Assembly: GCF_009905215.1 (NCBI RefSeq) | Contig: NZ_CP047593.1 | Span: 248,001-312,000, forward strand | Direction of reading: 5' to 3' | DNA: 64,000 nt | Source: Tichowtungia aerotolerans | Lineage (GTDB): Bacteria; Verrucomicrobiota; Kiritimatiellia; Kiritimatiellales; Tichowtungiaceae | Translations under genes and position numbers: made by a program | The notes under the pieces: model-generated | Seen by the model: the letters and a program-made list of their open reading frames with translations, nothing else | What the model was told of the DNA's origin: nothing | Databases searched by the model: none | Shown: positions 10,169-19,344 of the stretch, in pieces | Position numbering within the stretch: the first letter of the stretch is position 1 | How the letters are laid out: every line of letters begins with the position of its first letter

Positions 10169-11077
10169 ATGCAACACAAACTCTCAGACATACAAAGCAA
10201 TAACGTGGGAATGCACACAAACATCTGGCAATATTGCGTTGTCTTGCCTGGCGCGGTTATTGGAGACAACTGCAACATTTGCTCCCACTGCTTTATTGAA
10301 AATGACGTCATTATTGGGAACCGCGTCACAATCAAGTGTGGCGTTCATCTTTGGGACGGCATTACGATTGAAGATGATGCCTTTGTTGGCCCGAATGTCG
10401 CATTCACGAATGACAAATACCCTAAATCTAAACAGCATCTGAGCTCATTCCCCGCAACCATAGTCAAAAAAGGAGCTTCTATTGGAGCAAATGCCACAAT
10501 TCTTCCCGGCATAAGCATTGGCACAAATGCTATGATTGGAGCTGGTGCTGTTGTTACAAAAGATGTCCCCCCCTATGCAATTGTTAAGGGAAATCCATCC
10601 AAAATCACCGGATATACAAACACACAACTGAATGAAAGCGAACAACCTGCCGTCTCCCCTCATGATTTTGACAATGATTCAGTTCTATTCCAATTAACTA
10701 CAGCCAGTGATATCCGGGGAGACCTCATCGCTGGAGAATTTCCGAAGCACCTTCCTTTTGAGCCTAAACGAATATTTCTGGTGCATGGCGTACCCACAGG
10801 AAAAGTTCGCGGAGAGCACGCCCACAAAGATTGCCATCAATTCCTGATTGCAACACATGGGACGCTGAATGTCATCCTCGATGATGGAACATCACGCATG
10901 GAATACACACTCTCCTCACCAAATATGGGCCTCTATATCAAGCCGGGCGTATGGGGCATTCAATACAAATACTCTGCAGACGCCGTCTTATTAGTACTGG
11001 CATCGCACACATACGACCCCAGTGACTATATACGGAACTATGATGCCTTTCTCAAGTGGAAGCAGGAAAACTCATGA
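10169..11077 (+). CDS. Bifunctional dTDP-4-keto-6-deoxyhexose 3,4-ketoisomerase / N-acetyltransferase (FdtD/WxcM type)
   Basis: 302 residues with two catalytic halves. Residues about 1-140 are a left-handed beta-helix acetyltransferase with hexapeptide repeats ([39 protein letters not shown]). Residues about 165-300 are a cupin-fold 3,4-ketoisomerase with the family signature [25 protein letters not shown] and [16 protein letters not shown]. Such fusions (for example Shewanella FdtD, Xanthomonas WxcM) work in dTDP-3-acetamido-3,6-dideoxyhexose synthesis, performing the isomerase and final acetylation steps around an aminotransferase. That aminotransferase is the next gene, overlapping by ATGA. 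Start chosen at ATG 10169 (MQHKLSDIQ), just before the first repeat. RmlA/RmlB for the dTDP precursor are not in the window. Confidence 0.88.
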   Translation: MQHKLSDIQSNNVGMHTNIWQYCVVLPGAVIGDNCNICSHCFIENDVIIGNRVTIKCGVHLWDGITIEDDAFVGPNVAFTNDKYPKSKQHLSSFPATIVKKGASIGANATILPGISIGTNAMIGAGAVVTKDVPPYAIVKGNPSKITGYTNTQLNESEQPAVSPHDFDNDSVLFQLTTASDIRGDLIAGEFPKHLPFEPKRIFLVHGVPTGKVRGEHAHKDCHQFLIATHGTLNVILDDGTSRMEYTLSSPNMGLYIKPGVWGIQYKYSADAVLLVLASHTYDPSDYIRNYDAFLKWKQENS

Positions 11078-12171
11078 CAATTCCCTTTCTAGATTATAAA
11101 GCGGTTAACCAGCCTTACTTTGAAAAAATTGAGGAAGCAGTCAAACGCGTCCTTAGATCAGGATGGTACGTTCTGGGAAAAGAAGTGAGTGCATTCGAAA
11201 AAGATTATGCCTCGTACTGCGGAACTAAGCATTGTATTGGCATCAGTAGTGGACTGGATGCGCTCGTACTCGTTCTCGAAGCCTGGAAAGAAATGGGCAA
11301 GGTAAAGGCCGAGGACCAGGTAATTGTCCCCGCAAACACCTACATTGCATCTATTTTAGCAATATCGAAGGCGGGACTGGACCCCGTTCTCGCAGAACCA
11401 GACATATACTGCAACATTAACCCCTCCGAAATTGAAAAACTGATCACCCCGAAAACCAAAGTTATTATGGCCGTGCACCTTTACGGACAGTGCGCCGACA
11501 TGGATGCGATTAACGAAATTGCAAAAAAACACGACTTGCTAGTCATGGAAGACTCAGCCCAGTCTCAGGGCGCAACCTATAAAGGAAAAAAAGCTGGCGG
11601 ACTCTCAAACGCAGCCGCGCACAGCTTCTATCCCGGAAAAAATCTCGGGGCAATCGGAGAAGGCGGAGCAGTCACAACCGATGATCAAGAATTGGCAACA
11701 ACCATTTCGCTTCTTAGAAACTATGGATCTGAGGTTAAATACCACAACCAACTAAAGGGCCTAAACAATAGACTGGACGAACTTCAAGCAGCCATTCTTC
11801 GTGTTAAGCTGCCCTACCTTGACCAAGACAATGCAAAACGAAAACTGATTGCAGACACCTACCTTAAAAAAATACAAAACCCAAAAGTCTCACTGCCTAT
11901 AATTGCCGAACACGGGACACCAAACTGGCATTTATTTGTCGTAATGACCAAAGACAGAGAAAGCTTTATCCAGCACTTAAAAGCAAACGGAATCCAGACA
12001 GCCATTCATTACCCAATCCCTCCTCACAAGCAACCCGCCTATTCAGAATGGAACGATCGCAGCTACCCCGAAACAGAACGAATCCATAAAGAATGTGTCA
12101 GCCTGCCGATTAGCCCTGCCCACACACTCAAAGAAGCTGTATTTATTGCAAACATAATCAATAACTTCTAA
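11074..12171 (+). CDS. dTDP-3-oxo-sugar aminotransferase, DegT/DnrJ/EryC1 family (FdtB/QdtB-like)
   Basis: PLP-dependent sugar aminotransferase of 365 residues. Opens [17 protein letters not shown], has [13 protein letters not shown] near residue 55, the cofactor aspartate stretch [14 protein letters not shown], and [17 protein letters not shown] containing the Schiff-base lysine. Its partner immediately upstream is a ketoisomerase/acetyltransferase fusion, which argues for amination at C3 of a dTDP-3-keto-6-deoxyhexose, giving a Fuc3N or Qui3N derivative. The ATG overlaps the upstream stop (ATGA) with AGGA upstream, so translation is probably coupled. The exact epimer cannot be told from sequence. 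Confidence 0.9.
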   Translation: MTIPFLDYKAVNQPYFEKIEEAVKRVLRSGWYVLGKEVSAFEKDYASYCGTKHCIGISSGLDALVLVLEAWKEMGKVKAEDQVIVPANTYIASILAISKAGLDPVLAEPDIYCNINPSEIEKLITPKTKVIMAVHLYGQCADMDAINEIAKKHDLLVMEDSAQSQGATYKGKKAGGLSNAAAHSFYPGKNLGAIGEGGAVTTDDQELATTISLLRNYGSEVKYHNQLKGLNNRLDELQAAILRVKLPYLDQDNAKRKLIADTYLKKIQNPKVSLPIIAEHGTPNWHLFVVMTKDRESFIQHLKANGIQTAIHYPIPPHKQPAYSEWNDRSYPETERIHKECVSLPISPAHTLKEAVFIANIINNF

Positions 12172-12773
12172 TGAACGTCATCAAAAAAATGATTCAGAAA
12201 CTGGCCGACAAATCGGCCAAACTGAAATGGTCGAAATATCATCTGTGCGCATGCCTCACAGCATGGCTACACGATGGACAATTCCTAATGGGAAAAGAGT
12301 GCCGACTTCAAGTTCCCCTGAAAGTGAACGGAAAAGGCCGCACTAAGATCGAAAATCAAGTTCGCCTTGGTTATCACCTCGCCCCCAAAACAGGCCGCGG
12401 TGAAATTCTTATTCAGGCCAGAACGCCCGAAAGCGAAATCATCATCGGAAAAGGAACTGCTCTCAGCAACAATATTGCACTGATTTCCTGCTCAAAAATA
12501 TCAATTGGTACAAACTGTAACATAGGCGACCAGGTTTCCATATACGACACAGACTTCCACGAAATCTCTCCAGAAACACGCAACAACTCTGCCGGAGAAA
12601 CCCTCCCTATAAAAATTGGCATGAATGTATGGATTGGAAGCCGAGTTATTATCCTAAAAGGTGTAGATATCGGCGACCACTGCGTAATAGCGGCAGGCTC
12701 CATCGTCACCAAGTCGATCCCGGATCGTTCATTGGCGGCAGGAATCCCTGCCAAAATCATTCGAACCATTTAA
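12171..12773 (+). CDS. Hexapeptide-repeat acyltransferase (LbH, WbbJ/CatB type)
   Basis: 200-residue left-handed beta-helix acyltransferase. After a positively charged N-terminus it shows hexapeptide turns such as IGKGTALSNNIALISCSKIS and IGTNCNIGDQVSIYDTDFHE, where the His is the likely catalytic base, then MNVWIGSRVIILKGVDIG and SLAAGIPAKII. These enzymes O- or N-acetylate sugars in surface polysaccharides. The start codon shares one base with the stop of the aminotransferase (TAATG), so it belongs to the same operon. It may acetylate a second position or another sugar, since the upstream fusion already carries an acetyltransferase. Confidence 0.87.
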   Translation: MNVIKKMIQKLADKSAKLKWSKYHLCACLTAWLHDGQFLMGKECRLQVPLKVNGKGRTKIENQVRLGYHLAPKTGRGEILIQARTPESEIIIGKGTALSNNIALISCSKISIGTNCNIGDQVSIYDTDFHEISPETRNNSAGETLPIKIGMNVWIGSRVIILKGVDIGDHCVIAAGSIVTKSIPDRSLAAGIPAKIIRTI

Positions 12774-12784
12774 AGAAACCACTC

Positions 12785-13762
12785 ATGCACCACGCCTTAC
12801 TCATTGCAAAAAAGCAGATCGGAAAGCTACGGCTAAGACTATCAAAAGAAACCACACCGACAGCAATCATTATGGTCGATGGCGGTTTTTGCTCTGTTCT
12901 TTTGAAATATCTGATTGGACGCTACATCGAATGCACATACGGAATTCAGGTTCTATACGACCTAACCTGGTTCCAAAAAAATGGCCTGGACTGTGACGGA
13001 AAATTCACTCGCAAATTTCAGCTCACGCAAGTATTACCAGATCTAAAATTTCCTATAGCCACAGAACAAAAGATCCATTTCTTCAAGCGTTTCTTTTACA
13101 AACGCAACGCTGCTCCGTTCGTATTTAACGAAAATCTAGGCGAACCGCATGCCTACTGGGACGGATACTTTGCCAACTGGAAATATTTTGAGGCGATAAA
13201 AGACACAGCCCTCAAGGAACTGGATGTCGAAAAAATCCAGCTAAACACGGTCAATCGAAGAGCTCTCGACCAAATTAAAAGCAAAAAAATATCTGTGGCC
13301 GTTCATGTCCGGCGCGGAGACTTCATTAACTCCGGACTTTGTATTTTAACGGCGGACTACTACTTGGCAGCAATCCAACACATCCGCGAAAGATTTGCCC
13401 CCTGCGACATACATTTATTTGTCTTTTCTAATGGAATGGAGTGGACCAAAGAACACATTCTGGAGCGGATGCCACAAGCCGTTTCGTATACAACGGTAGA
13501 AATCAACGACAATGATCACGGCTACTTTGACTTAAGGCTGATCGCAGAATGCGATCATCAAATCTCATCAAACTCCAGCTTTGGCTATTGGGGGGGATTG
13601 CTCAACAAAAACCCGGATAAAATAGTGATCGTCCCCGACAAATGGATGCCCGACACATACACATCCGGAAACAAAAAAGCTCTCATCAACTCCGAGCATG
13701 CGCACCGGGTGCCAGGCTGGACTGTATTTTCGACTGAGACATATAACCCACTGGGTGGCTAG
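12785..13762 (+). CDS. GT11 alpha-1,2-fucosyltransferase-like glycosyltransferase
   Basis: 325-residue protein with the three GT11 hallmarks: AVHVRRGDFI (donor-binding HxRRGD), LFVFSNGMEWTKEHI and HQISSNSSFGYWGGLLNKNP near the C-terminus. GT11 enzymes transfer fucose from GDP-fucose, usually to galactose. The N-terminal motif is VDGGFCSVLLKYLIGR where the family usually has GGLGNQMFQYA, so it is a divergent member. No GDP-fucose synthesis genes are in the window. Start chosen at ATG 12785, 11 nt after the acyltransferase stop. Last gene of the sugar mini-operon that begins at 10169. Confidence 0.82.
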   Translation: MHHALLIAKKQIGKLRLRLSKETTPTAIIMVDGGFCSVLLKYLIGRYIECTYGIQVLYDLTWFQKNGLDCDGKFTRKFQLTQVLPDLKFPIATEQKIHFFKRFFYKRNAAPFVFNENLGEPHAYWDGYFANWKYFEAIKDTALKELDVEKIQLNTVNRRALDQIKSKKISVAVHVRRGDFINSGLCILTADYYLAAIQHIRERFAPCDIHLFVFSNGMEWTKEHILERMPQAVSYTTVEINDNDHGYFDLRLIAECDHQISSNSSFGYWGGLLNKNPDKIVIVPDKWMPDTYTSGNKKALINSEHAHRVPGWTVFSTETYNPLGG

Positions 13763-13784
13763 CCAGCAAAACACAGTCCAAATA

Positions 13785-14480
13785 TTAATGATGCCACGAC
13801 TTCTTTTTACGTATTTTTTTCTGAAAATAGAGATACCTGTTTTTTAATTGCCTTCTACGGGAGTAAAAGTTCTGAACATATTCACCTACCCAGTTCTGGA
13901 CAGATTTATTCTTCTGTATAAATTTGCGGCAAACATTTTGCCCAGGATCTGAATCAACCTGTATTACAGTCACGCGATCCAACTTACAAATACACGGATC
14001 TATCCTTTCGTCACGGACAGCAACAACCAACAAGTCTACCTTAGCGTTGGAGAGTTTGGTTACGACGCGGAAGAAACGATCGATCTCCTCCTTGAGCCGA
14101 TCAGCGTCTGTTAGCACATAATGTATAAAAAGGATTCGGTCAGCTTCCCCTAACCACTCGTAAATACGCTGGATTCTTCGCTCATATTTGGCCCGAACAA
14201 CAGGAAGAACCTGTTCAATTGAAACATGTTCTGGGAAATCATGGTAAAAATCAAAATAATAGTTTTTATGTGCCACAACATGCGGCATCCCCTCTTTCCG
14301 ACGTAATGCATCCGGACAAAAAAGCCTGTCAAACTGTCTTTCAAGCAATCGGCTCACACTGTCCAAATCCGTCATAACCCAGTCAAACGGTAACGATCCG
14401 TCACGCAGCCCACGTCGCTCCAGTTCTTTTGCAACACTGCAAAATCCGCCGATCGGAATGATTCTACTTTTATTTCCCAT
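13785..14480 (-). CDS. DUF1796 family putative cysteine peptidase
   Basis: 231-residue protein beginning RIIPIGGFCSVAKELERRGL and DGSLPFDWVMTDLDSV, the defining start of DUF1796 (putative papain-like peptidases often found in capsule and LPS loci). The Cys of GGFCSV is the predicted nucleophile, and the His in FIHYVLTDADRL could be a partner. No signal peptide. Start at ATG 14480 with GAGGG upstream. The function in glycan clusters is unknown. Convergent with the GT11 gene. The C-terminus is Lys/Arg-rich. Confidence 0.78.
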   Translation of the reverse strand: MGNKSRIIPIGGFCSVAKELERRGLRDGSLPFDWVMTDLDSVSRLLERQFDRLFCPDALRRKEGMPHVVAHKNYYFDFYHDFPEHVSIEQVLPVVRAKYERRIQRIYEWLGEADRILFIHYVLTDADRLKEEIDRFFRVVTKLSNAKVDLLVVAVRDERIDPCICKLDRVTVIQVDSDPGQNVCRKFIQKNKSVQNWVGEYVQNFYSRRRQLKNRYLYFQKKIRKKKSWHH

Positions 14481-14754
14481 CTCAAACAGCCCTCTTAAGT
14501 CAGCCTCTTATCTTATCCGTAGTTGTTTTGCCCCGACAAGCCCTGCCTCCCATAAAACCCAAGGCATGTAAAAAACCGGACCGCCACGGCCTTCACCGGC
14601 TATTAGAATGAACTACTCCCGTCTCAAAACACCTGTTATTCCTTTAAACATGCGTGCTATCTTACAAGCCCGATGTTAATACATCTTGACGTTACGATCC
14701 GTCATGGGACATGACGTAAAAGCACTAGCTTGAATTTCGCGACAAAGGTGATCG
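14481..14754. other. Divergent intergenic spacer
   Basis: A 274-nt gap between the divergent DUF1796 gene and the Caps_synth gene. I see no open frame of note and no RNA gene. Short complementary tracts (for example CATGGGACATG around 14703-14713) are present but not clearly functional. It must hold both promoters. Confidence 0.4.
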
Positions 14755-15699
14755 ATGAGTTTTGATTCTTTAATAAAATTTGGATACAATCTGCTTTACA
14801 GGATGAAATTCTATGAGGCCAGACTGATATGGTATCAGTTTTTCAACACCATCTCTCCCCTGAAATCGGAAGAAATCCGGCGCAAGATCGACAGCGCAGT
14901 TCACGAAAAGCGCTGCTCGACTGTCGCCGAGAAATATCTGGAACGCCTTGAAAAGGATGAACATTTTGAGCATTTCAAATCTCCCCCAGCGGGAGAGAAA
15001 ATAATCTGGCAGTGTTGGTTTCAGGGGGAAGAAAATGCGCCGGAGGTCATCAAGAAGTGTTTTGAAACAGTCAAAAAATTCTGTGGAGATTATAAGAGGA
15101 TTGTTTTGTCCGAAAAAAACATTCATGAGTATGTTGAGTTTCCCGACTTCATACTCAAGAAATATGAAAAAGGAATCATCTGCAAAGCTCATTTCTCAGA
15201 TCTGCTGAGGGTATACCTTCTCTCCGAATATGGAGGTGTTTGGCTTGATGCGTCCGTATACCTCATCCGCCCCATCCCGGAAGATATCTTAGATGCCGAT
15301 TTTTTTGTTTTCAAAAGACCGAAGACCAAACCGAACTCCAGAATAATAGGAAATTGGTTCATTGTCTCAAAACCTCACAGCATTCTGATCGAAATGATCA
15401 AGGAAAGCCTGACTCTTTTTTGGAAGGATGAGCACGACGAAATCGATTACTTTATTATGCATTATCTATTCTCGGTTGCTGTCAGGAAAAACAGCCTGTT
15501 TCAGAATGAGTTTGAAAAAATCCCGTTTTACTCCAACCGCAAGCCGCACCGGTTCGACCGGCTGCTTCACAGCAAAACGGGCTATTCCGACTCTCGGTTA
15601 CGCAAATATCACAACGCTTTTTTTTGCCAGAAGCTGTTTCATCGACATCCTCTGGCTGGAGAACTGCTTAACCGAATCAACAAACTCAATTTGAACTGA
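14755..15699 (+). CDS. Capsular polysaccharide synthesis glycosyltransferase (Caps_synth / GT32-like)
   Basis: 314 residues. Contains IIWQCWFQGEENAPEVIKKC, then KAHFSDLLRVYLLSEYGGVW followed by LDASVYLIRPIP; this is the Caps_synth / GT32 donor site, with the DxD-like acid in YGGVWLDAS. FVFKRPKTKPNSRIIGNWF and the later Cys/Arg-rich tail are also typical. Predicted soluble retaining glycosyltransferase in capsule or O-antigen assembly. GGTGATCG lies just before the ATG. Clearly A+T-rich codon use compared with the lpxK end of the cluster. Substrate unknown. Confidence 0.85.
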   Translation: MSFDSLIKFGYNLLYRMKFYEARLIWYQFFNTISPLKSEEIRRKIDSAVHEKRCSTVAEKYLERLEKDEHFEHFKSPPAGEKIIWQCWFQGEENAPEVIKKCFETVKKFCGDYKRIVLSEKNIHEYVEFPDFILKKYEKGIICKAHFSDLLRVYLLSEYGGVWLDASVYLIRPIPEDILDADFFVFKRPKTKPNSRIIGNWFIVSKPHSILIEMIKESLTLFWKDEHDEIDYFIMHYLFSVAVRKNSLFQNEFEKIPFYSNRKPHRFDRLLHSKTGYSDSRLRKYHNAFFCQKLFHRHPLAGELLNRINKLNLN

Positions 15700-15736
15700 G
15701 GAGTGCGTTGCGTACAGACTGAACAGCAGCAGAAAG

Positions 15737-16357
15737 TCATGAGCTTATCGAATCAAAGCCATAGCGCTCTTTGAACCGCTGAATTTTCCGTTCAACTTTC
15801 TTTATTCCGAACCATTTTATCCAATTCGAGAGAGGAATCACTTCCGAAGAACCGAATCCGTCAATCATAACAACCACAAGCCCCGCCCCCTGGTCGCGAA
15901 CAATGATGTTATGATCCAAGATATCGCGTGTAATCACAACTTCGCTCCGGAGCAAAAAGAAAAATGTCTCCAATGCCGCAAACAGCTCGGTGGTTTTCCC
16001 ATTTTCCGCCACATACTGCTGCACTGTCAAAGGCACACTGCCGTCCGCGTTTCGAACTAAATCGGTAACAATTCCCGGCCCGCAGTTGGTTCCAGAAATG
16101 CCATAACAGCGCGGAAAATGATTCCAAACAGAATCCGTATGTTTCTCAAGCACCTTAAAGGATTTGAGCTCGCGCAGATTGTCATCAAACATCGAGAGTG
16201 GGCGCAAGCGCTTATACCAGGGGGTCGCTTCCCGGCGTTTTACCGGATCCCCGTTCGGCCCCAGAACCTTTATACATTTAGAAGCATCATCCGGATGCAC
16301 ATAGCAAACGCGCCGACCGCCGCGCGCAAAAACCAAACCATCATTCAGCACTATCAT
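15737..16357 (-). CDS. YrbL-family protein (PhoP regulatory network, kinase-like fold)
   Basis: 206-residue protein resembling YrbL: VYCYVHP-like opening (RRVCYVHPDDASKCIKVL), LRELKSFKVLEKH, then ITRDILDHNIIVRDQ, which parallels the kinase catalytic loop, and VVVMIDGFGSSEVIPL, which parallels the metal-binding DFG region. YrbL proteins are common in LPS core clusters and are suspected sugar or lipid kinases (compare WaaP/WaaY), but activity is unproven. No membrane segment. Sits on the minus strand, convergent with the Caps_synth gene. Confidence 0.75.
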   Translation of the reverse strand: MIVLNDGLVFARGGRRVCYVHPDDASKCIKVLGPNGDPVKRREATPWYKRLRPLSMFDDNLRELKSFKVLEKHTDSVWNHFPRCYGISGTNCGPGIVTDLVRNADGSVPLTVQQYVAENGKTTELFAALETFFFLLRSEVVITRDILDHNIIVRDQGAGLVVVMIDGFGSSEVIPLSNWIKWFGIKKVERKIQRFKERYGFDSISS

Positions 16358-16588
16358 GATACGCAGGAATAAACGTTAAAGTGAGAAGTCGAACCAACCG
16401 TCTTCTGTGACTGATATTTTCACCGTTTCGAATCCCTTTCCACATAAAAAGGGAGGGGGTATTGTTAGCGTAAATCATTAGATTTGCACGAAAAAAGAAG
16501 GATATCCTCATGCGGACAATCAGAAAATCGGCCCCCTCCGGCACCCGGCCTTTTTGAAAGACACTTCCCTGCCGAAGGCGCGAAGCTG

Positions 16589-17236
16589 TCAGCTCGCCTC
16601 ATCCAATGCTGCATGCCGATACTCCAACGAAGAAACAAGTATCAGAAAATAGCCCATCAGCTCTACGCCTTCTTCAACAATCGTCTTGATGACACGATAA
16701 TGGTCATCTTCGATCAGTTCCTTCCAAAATCCGCCATATCCGAACAAGCGGGAAAAAACAATCAGAACGAGAAGTCCGCTCATAAAAACCCCGAATGCGG
16801 GCTGCTGCATAAACTCTGCAACCGACTCAAAGACCCGGCGCATATTGCGAATCAAATAAACCGTAAAAACCGCCAGGAGAAGCAGTACCAGCATCTTCCA
16901 CGCATGCCTGCAGACCAAAACATCGAGAAAATAATCAGATTCCCGCACGGCAACACAAAAAAGAAAACCAGACAGCATGACAGCGCATGGAGCACACCGC
17001 TCATTGCTCCGCCCGACCCACAGCAAAACCAGCGCCGTACTCATGGCAAAAACCGTCTCCAGTGTTTCCACCGGCCCGATTTCGTCATAAAACACCGGTC
17101 CGTATTCAACGGCTCCCCACAGCATTCCAGCAGCAATCACCCCGAGCAGAACCGCATACACAAATATCCGCCCGATCAGACCGAACACTGCCCGATAAGT
17201 CGGACGGCTGATATAATCCATTTTCATAGAAATCAT
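16589..17236 (-). CDS. Integral membrane protein of unknown function
   Basis: 215 residues with about five or six hydrophobic helices, for example VYAVLLGVIAAGMLWGAV, VFAMSTALVLLWVG, AVMLSGFLFCVAV, MLVLLLLAVFTVYLI and FMSGLLVLIVFSRLF. Conserved-looking acidic residues lie between helices (GPVETLETVF, VRESDYFLD, KTIVEEGVELMGYF). I do not recognise a named family. Its place between LPS genes and lpxK suggests an envelope role, but this is only context. Start ATG 17236 has GGAAATAGA upstream. Confidence 0.65.
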   Translation of the reverse strand: MISMKMDYISRPTYRAVFGLIGRIFVYAVLLGVIAAGMLWGAVEYGPVFYDEIGPVETLETVFAMSTALVLLWVGRSNERCAPCAVMLSGFLFCVAVRESDYFLDVLVCRHAWKMLVLLLLAVFTVYLIRNMRRVFESVAEFMQQPAFGVFMSGLLVLIVFSRLFGYGGFWKELIEDDHYRVIKTIVEEGVELMGYFLILVSSLEYRHAALDEAS

Positions 17237-17326
17237 TCTATTTCCCAGACCTCACCAAACAAGCAAATTGCAAAGTGTGCATTACAACGACAAATTATTT
17301 TCTTCCAACTACCGGTCAGCCCATTT

Positions 17327-18475
17327 CTACCTAAAACAAATCCGATCAATCCAGTCGTTAAAGGCATCGGAACCGGAAAGCATTTCAATTTCCACACGCA
17401 AATAGATCACCGGCAGATCACACCGCTCAATGCGGGGAAAACGCACGGCATCCTTCTCCGTCGTCAGGATCATTTCCGCCCCGGACTCAGCAGCCTGATT
17501 AATGGTTTCAATAATCTCCTGCTGGCTGTAGCGATGATGGTCCGCATACTGGGCGCTGTGTACGATCTCCGCACCCAGCCGGCGCAATCCGTTTTCAAAA
17601 CTTTCCGGAACAGCAATCCCGGAAACAGCAGATACTTTACGACCGTTCAGCGCCTCAAGCGGAAGCTGCTCCCGGGTGTACACATTCTGCAGATATTTAG
17701 ATGTATGCCGACACTCAGAAATCTCCGCATGAGGATTCATCTCACGAAGCTTTGCTTTCAGCTCCGGAGCGCCTTCCGGAGGACACTTCGTAATGAAAAT
17801 AAACCCGGCGCGCTTAATATTGCGAGCCGGCTCGCGCAGCAGCCCGCGCGGCAGAACATTGCCGTATCCAAACGGATTGGTGTAATCCACCAGAACAATA
17901 TCCAAACGGTTCTGGAGCTTCAGATACTGAAACCCGTCGTCCAGCACCAGAGTATCACAGCCCAGTTTGCGAATCGCATACTTACCGGCTTTTACCCGGT
18001 CTTTATCCACCACAACCGCAACTTCGGGCAGATTGGACGCCAGCATATACGGCTCATCCCCCGCCAGTTCCGAATTGAGCAGCAGGCGCTCCCCATCCGA
18101 CACCACACGCGGCAGGCGCTCATTTTTTTTCAGCACTTTATCCCAAAACGGCGTTTTGCGACTTTTATAACCCCGACTGAGAATCGCGACTTTACGCCCC
18201 TTCTGCTGCAAAGACCGGGAAAACGTCTCCACAATCGGGGTTTTTCCCGTTCCACCCACCGTCACATTACCCACGCTAATGACCTGACAGCCAAGCGTTT
18301 TCGCGCGAATGATCCGATGCTTATGCAGCCACAGACGCAACTGCACCAGAACATAAAAAATGCAGGACAATCCGCGCAGAAACCCGCGCAGACAGGACAC
18401 GCGCTTTCCCCGCACCTCCTTTGAAATCACCTTTAACAGCCGCTGTTCCAGCCGTTCGTTGGGTTTTTCAGTCAT
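17327..18475 (-). CDS. lpxK: Tetraacyldisaccharide 4'-kinase LpxK
   Basis: Inner-membrane lipid A kinase that phosphorylates the 4' position of the tetraacyldisaccharide 1-phosphate, giving lipid IVA. The 382-residue product has an N-terminal membrane-associating helix (about 33-50) and the diagnostic P-loop [19 protein letters not shown] (about 66-84), then [15 protein letters not shown] and [12 protein letters not shown]. It is somewhat longer than E. coli LpxK because of an N-terminal basic extension. The start overlaps the upstream metallo-hydrolase stop by 8 bases, indicating one transcript. Its presence shows that the organism makes lipid A, consistent with the LPS-type genes around it. 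Confidence 0.95.
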   Translation of the reverse strand: MTEKPNERLEQRLLKVISKEVRGKRVSCLRGFLRGLSCIFYVLVQLRLWLHKHRIIRAKTLGCQVISVGNVTVGGTGKTPIVETFSRSLQQKGRKVAILSRGYKSRKTPFWDKVLKKNERLPRVVSDGERLLLNSELAGDEPYMLASNLPEVAVVVDKDRVKAGKYAIRKLGCDTLVLDDGFQYLKLQNRLDIVLVDYTNPFGYGNVLPRGLLREPARNIKRAGFIFITKCPPEGAPELKAKLREMNPHAEISECRHTSKYLQNVYTREQLPLEALNGRKVSAVSGIAVPESFENGLRRLGAEIVHSAQYADHHRYSQQEIIETINQAAESGAEMILTTEKDAVRFPRIERCDLPVIYLRVEIEMLSGSDAFNDWIDRICFR

Positions 18476-19262
18476 CCTTCAATTCCAGTAATTCGCTAAT
18501 CTGATGCGCTCCGGTCAGGCACACGGTCACATGATCGTGTCCAGCCTCAGCAAGAACCGTCTCAAACACCCGGCGCGCAAGAGACGGACTGTTGCAGTCT
18601 GAGCTCAAGTGCGCAAGAAAAAGATGTTTAAGCCTTTCTCCTGCAATCTGCGCAATCAGCTCAGCCGACGCCCGGTTGGAAAGATGCCCCTGATTGCTCA
18701 AAATCCGCTGTTTCAAACTCCATGGGCGCGGAGCCTCGTGCACCATCGACTCTTCGTGATTCGCTTCTATCACCACCACATCACAAGCGCGAAGCTTCTG
18801 CCGCAGCAAATTGGTCGCAATGCCGATATCCGTAGCAACGCCGATGCTTCCGACCCCGTTGCGAACCACAAACCCTACCGGCTCATACGCATCGTGCGGA
18901 ATCGAAAACGGCTCCAGGCACAAATCGCCGATTTCAAAAGAGGAACCGGTGGTAAACTGGCAGCAGATCAACTCGTGCGTTCCTTTATGTGCCGCCCGGA
19001 TCCCATCGAGCGTGCCGCCGTTGGCATACACCGGAATTCCGTGCTTCCGCTGAAGCACCCGAATGCCGGCAATATGGTCGCTGTGTTCATGGGTCACACA
19101 GATCGCATCCAGATTCTCCGGGTTTTCGCCGATTTCCGCCAGCCGTTCCGTGACTTTCTTTGCCGACAGTCCCGCATCAATTAAGATCCGGGTGCTCTCC
19201 GTTCCGATAAATATGCTGTTTCCGCTGCTTCCGCTCGCGAGTACACAAAGTTTAATGCTCAT
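18468..19262 (-). CDS. MBL-fold metallo-hydrolase (YycJ/WalJ-like)
   Basis: 264-residue metallo-beta-lactamase fold protein. Starts IKLCVLASGSSGNSIFIGT, a signature of the YycJ group, with the metal motif VTHEHSDHIAGI (about 59-70), later VIEANHEES and a C-terminal LFLAHLSSDCN. YycJ-like proteins are thought to be nucleases or general hydrolases; Bacillus YycJ affects DNA repair and cell wall homeostasis. Cytosolic. Transcribed upstream of lpxK with an 8-base overlap. The specific substrate is unknown. Confidence 0.85.
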   Translation of the reverse strand: MSIKLCVLASGSSGNSIFIGTESTRILIDAGLSAKKVTERLAEIGENPENLDAICVTHEHSDHIAGIRVLQRKHGIPVYANGGTLDGIRAAHKGTHELICCQFTTGSSFEIGDLCLEPFSIPHDAYEPVGFVVRNGVGSIGVATDIGIATNLLRQKLRACDVVVIEANHEESMVHEAPRPWSLKQRILSNQGHLSNRASAELIAQIAGERLKHLFLAHLSSDCNSPSLARRVFETVLAEAGHDHVTVCLTGAHQISELLELKDD

Positions 19263-19344
19263 GAGTGTTCAATTGATCATTCAAAGGTTTCCTGTTATGC
19301 ATAGGTCGTAATTGTCAGATAGTCACACTAATTTGTAAATCGAA

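Noticed and set aside
16541-16588. GC-rich hairpin after the membrane protein gene at 16589
   Set aside because: The GGCCGGG / CCGG complementarity is short and several foldings compete; the T run is on the wrong side to be convincing.
19263-19344. Sigma-54 promoter before rpoN or nearby genes
   Set aside because: No TGGCAC-N5-TTGC arrangement was found in the intergenic regions I read.
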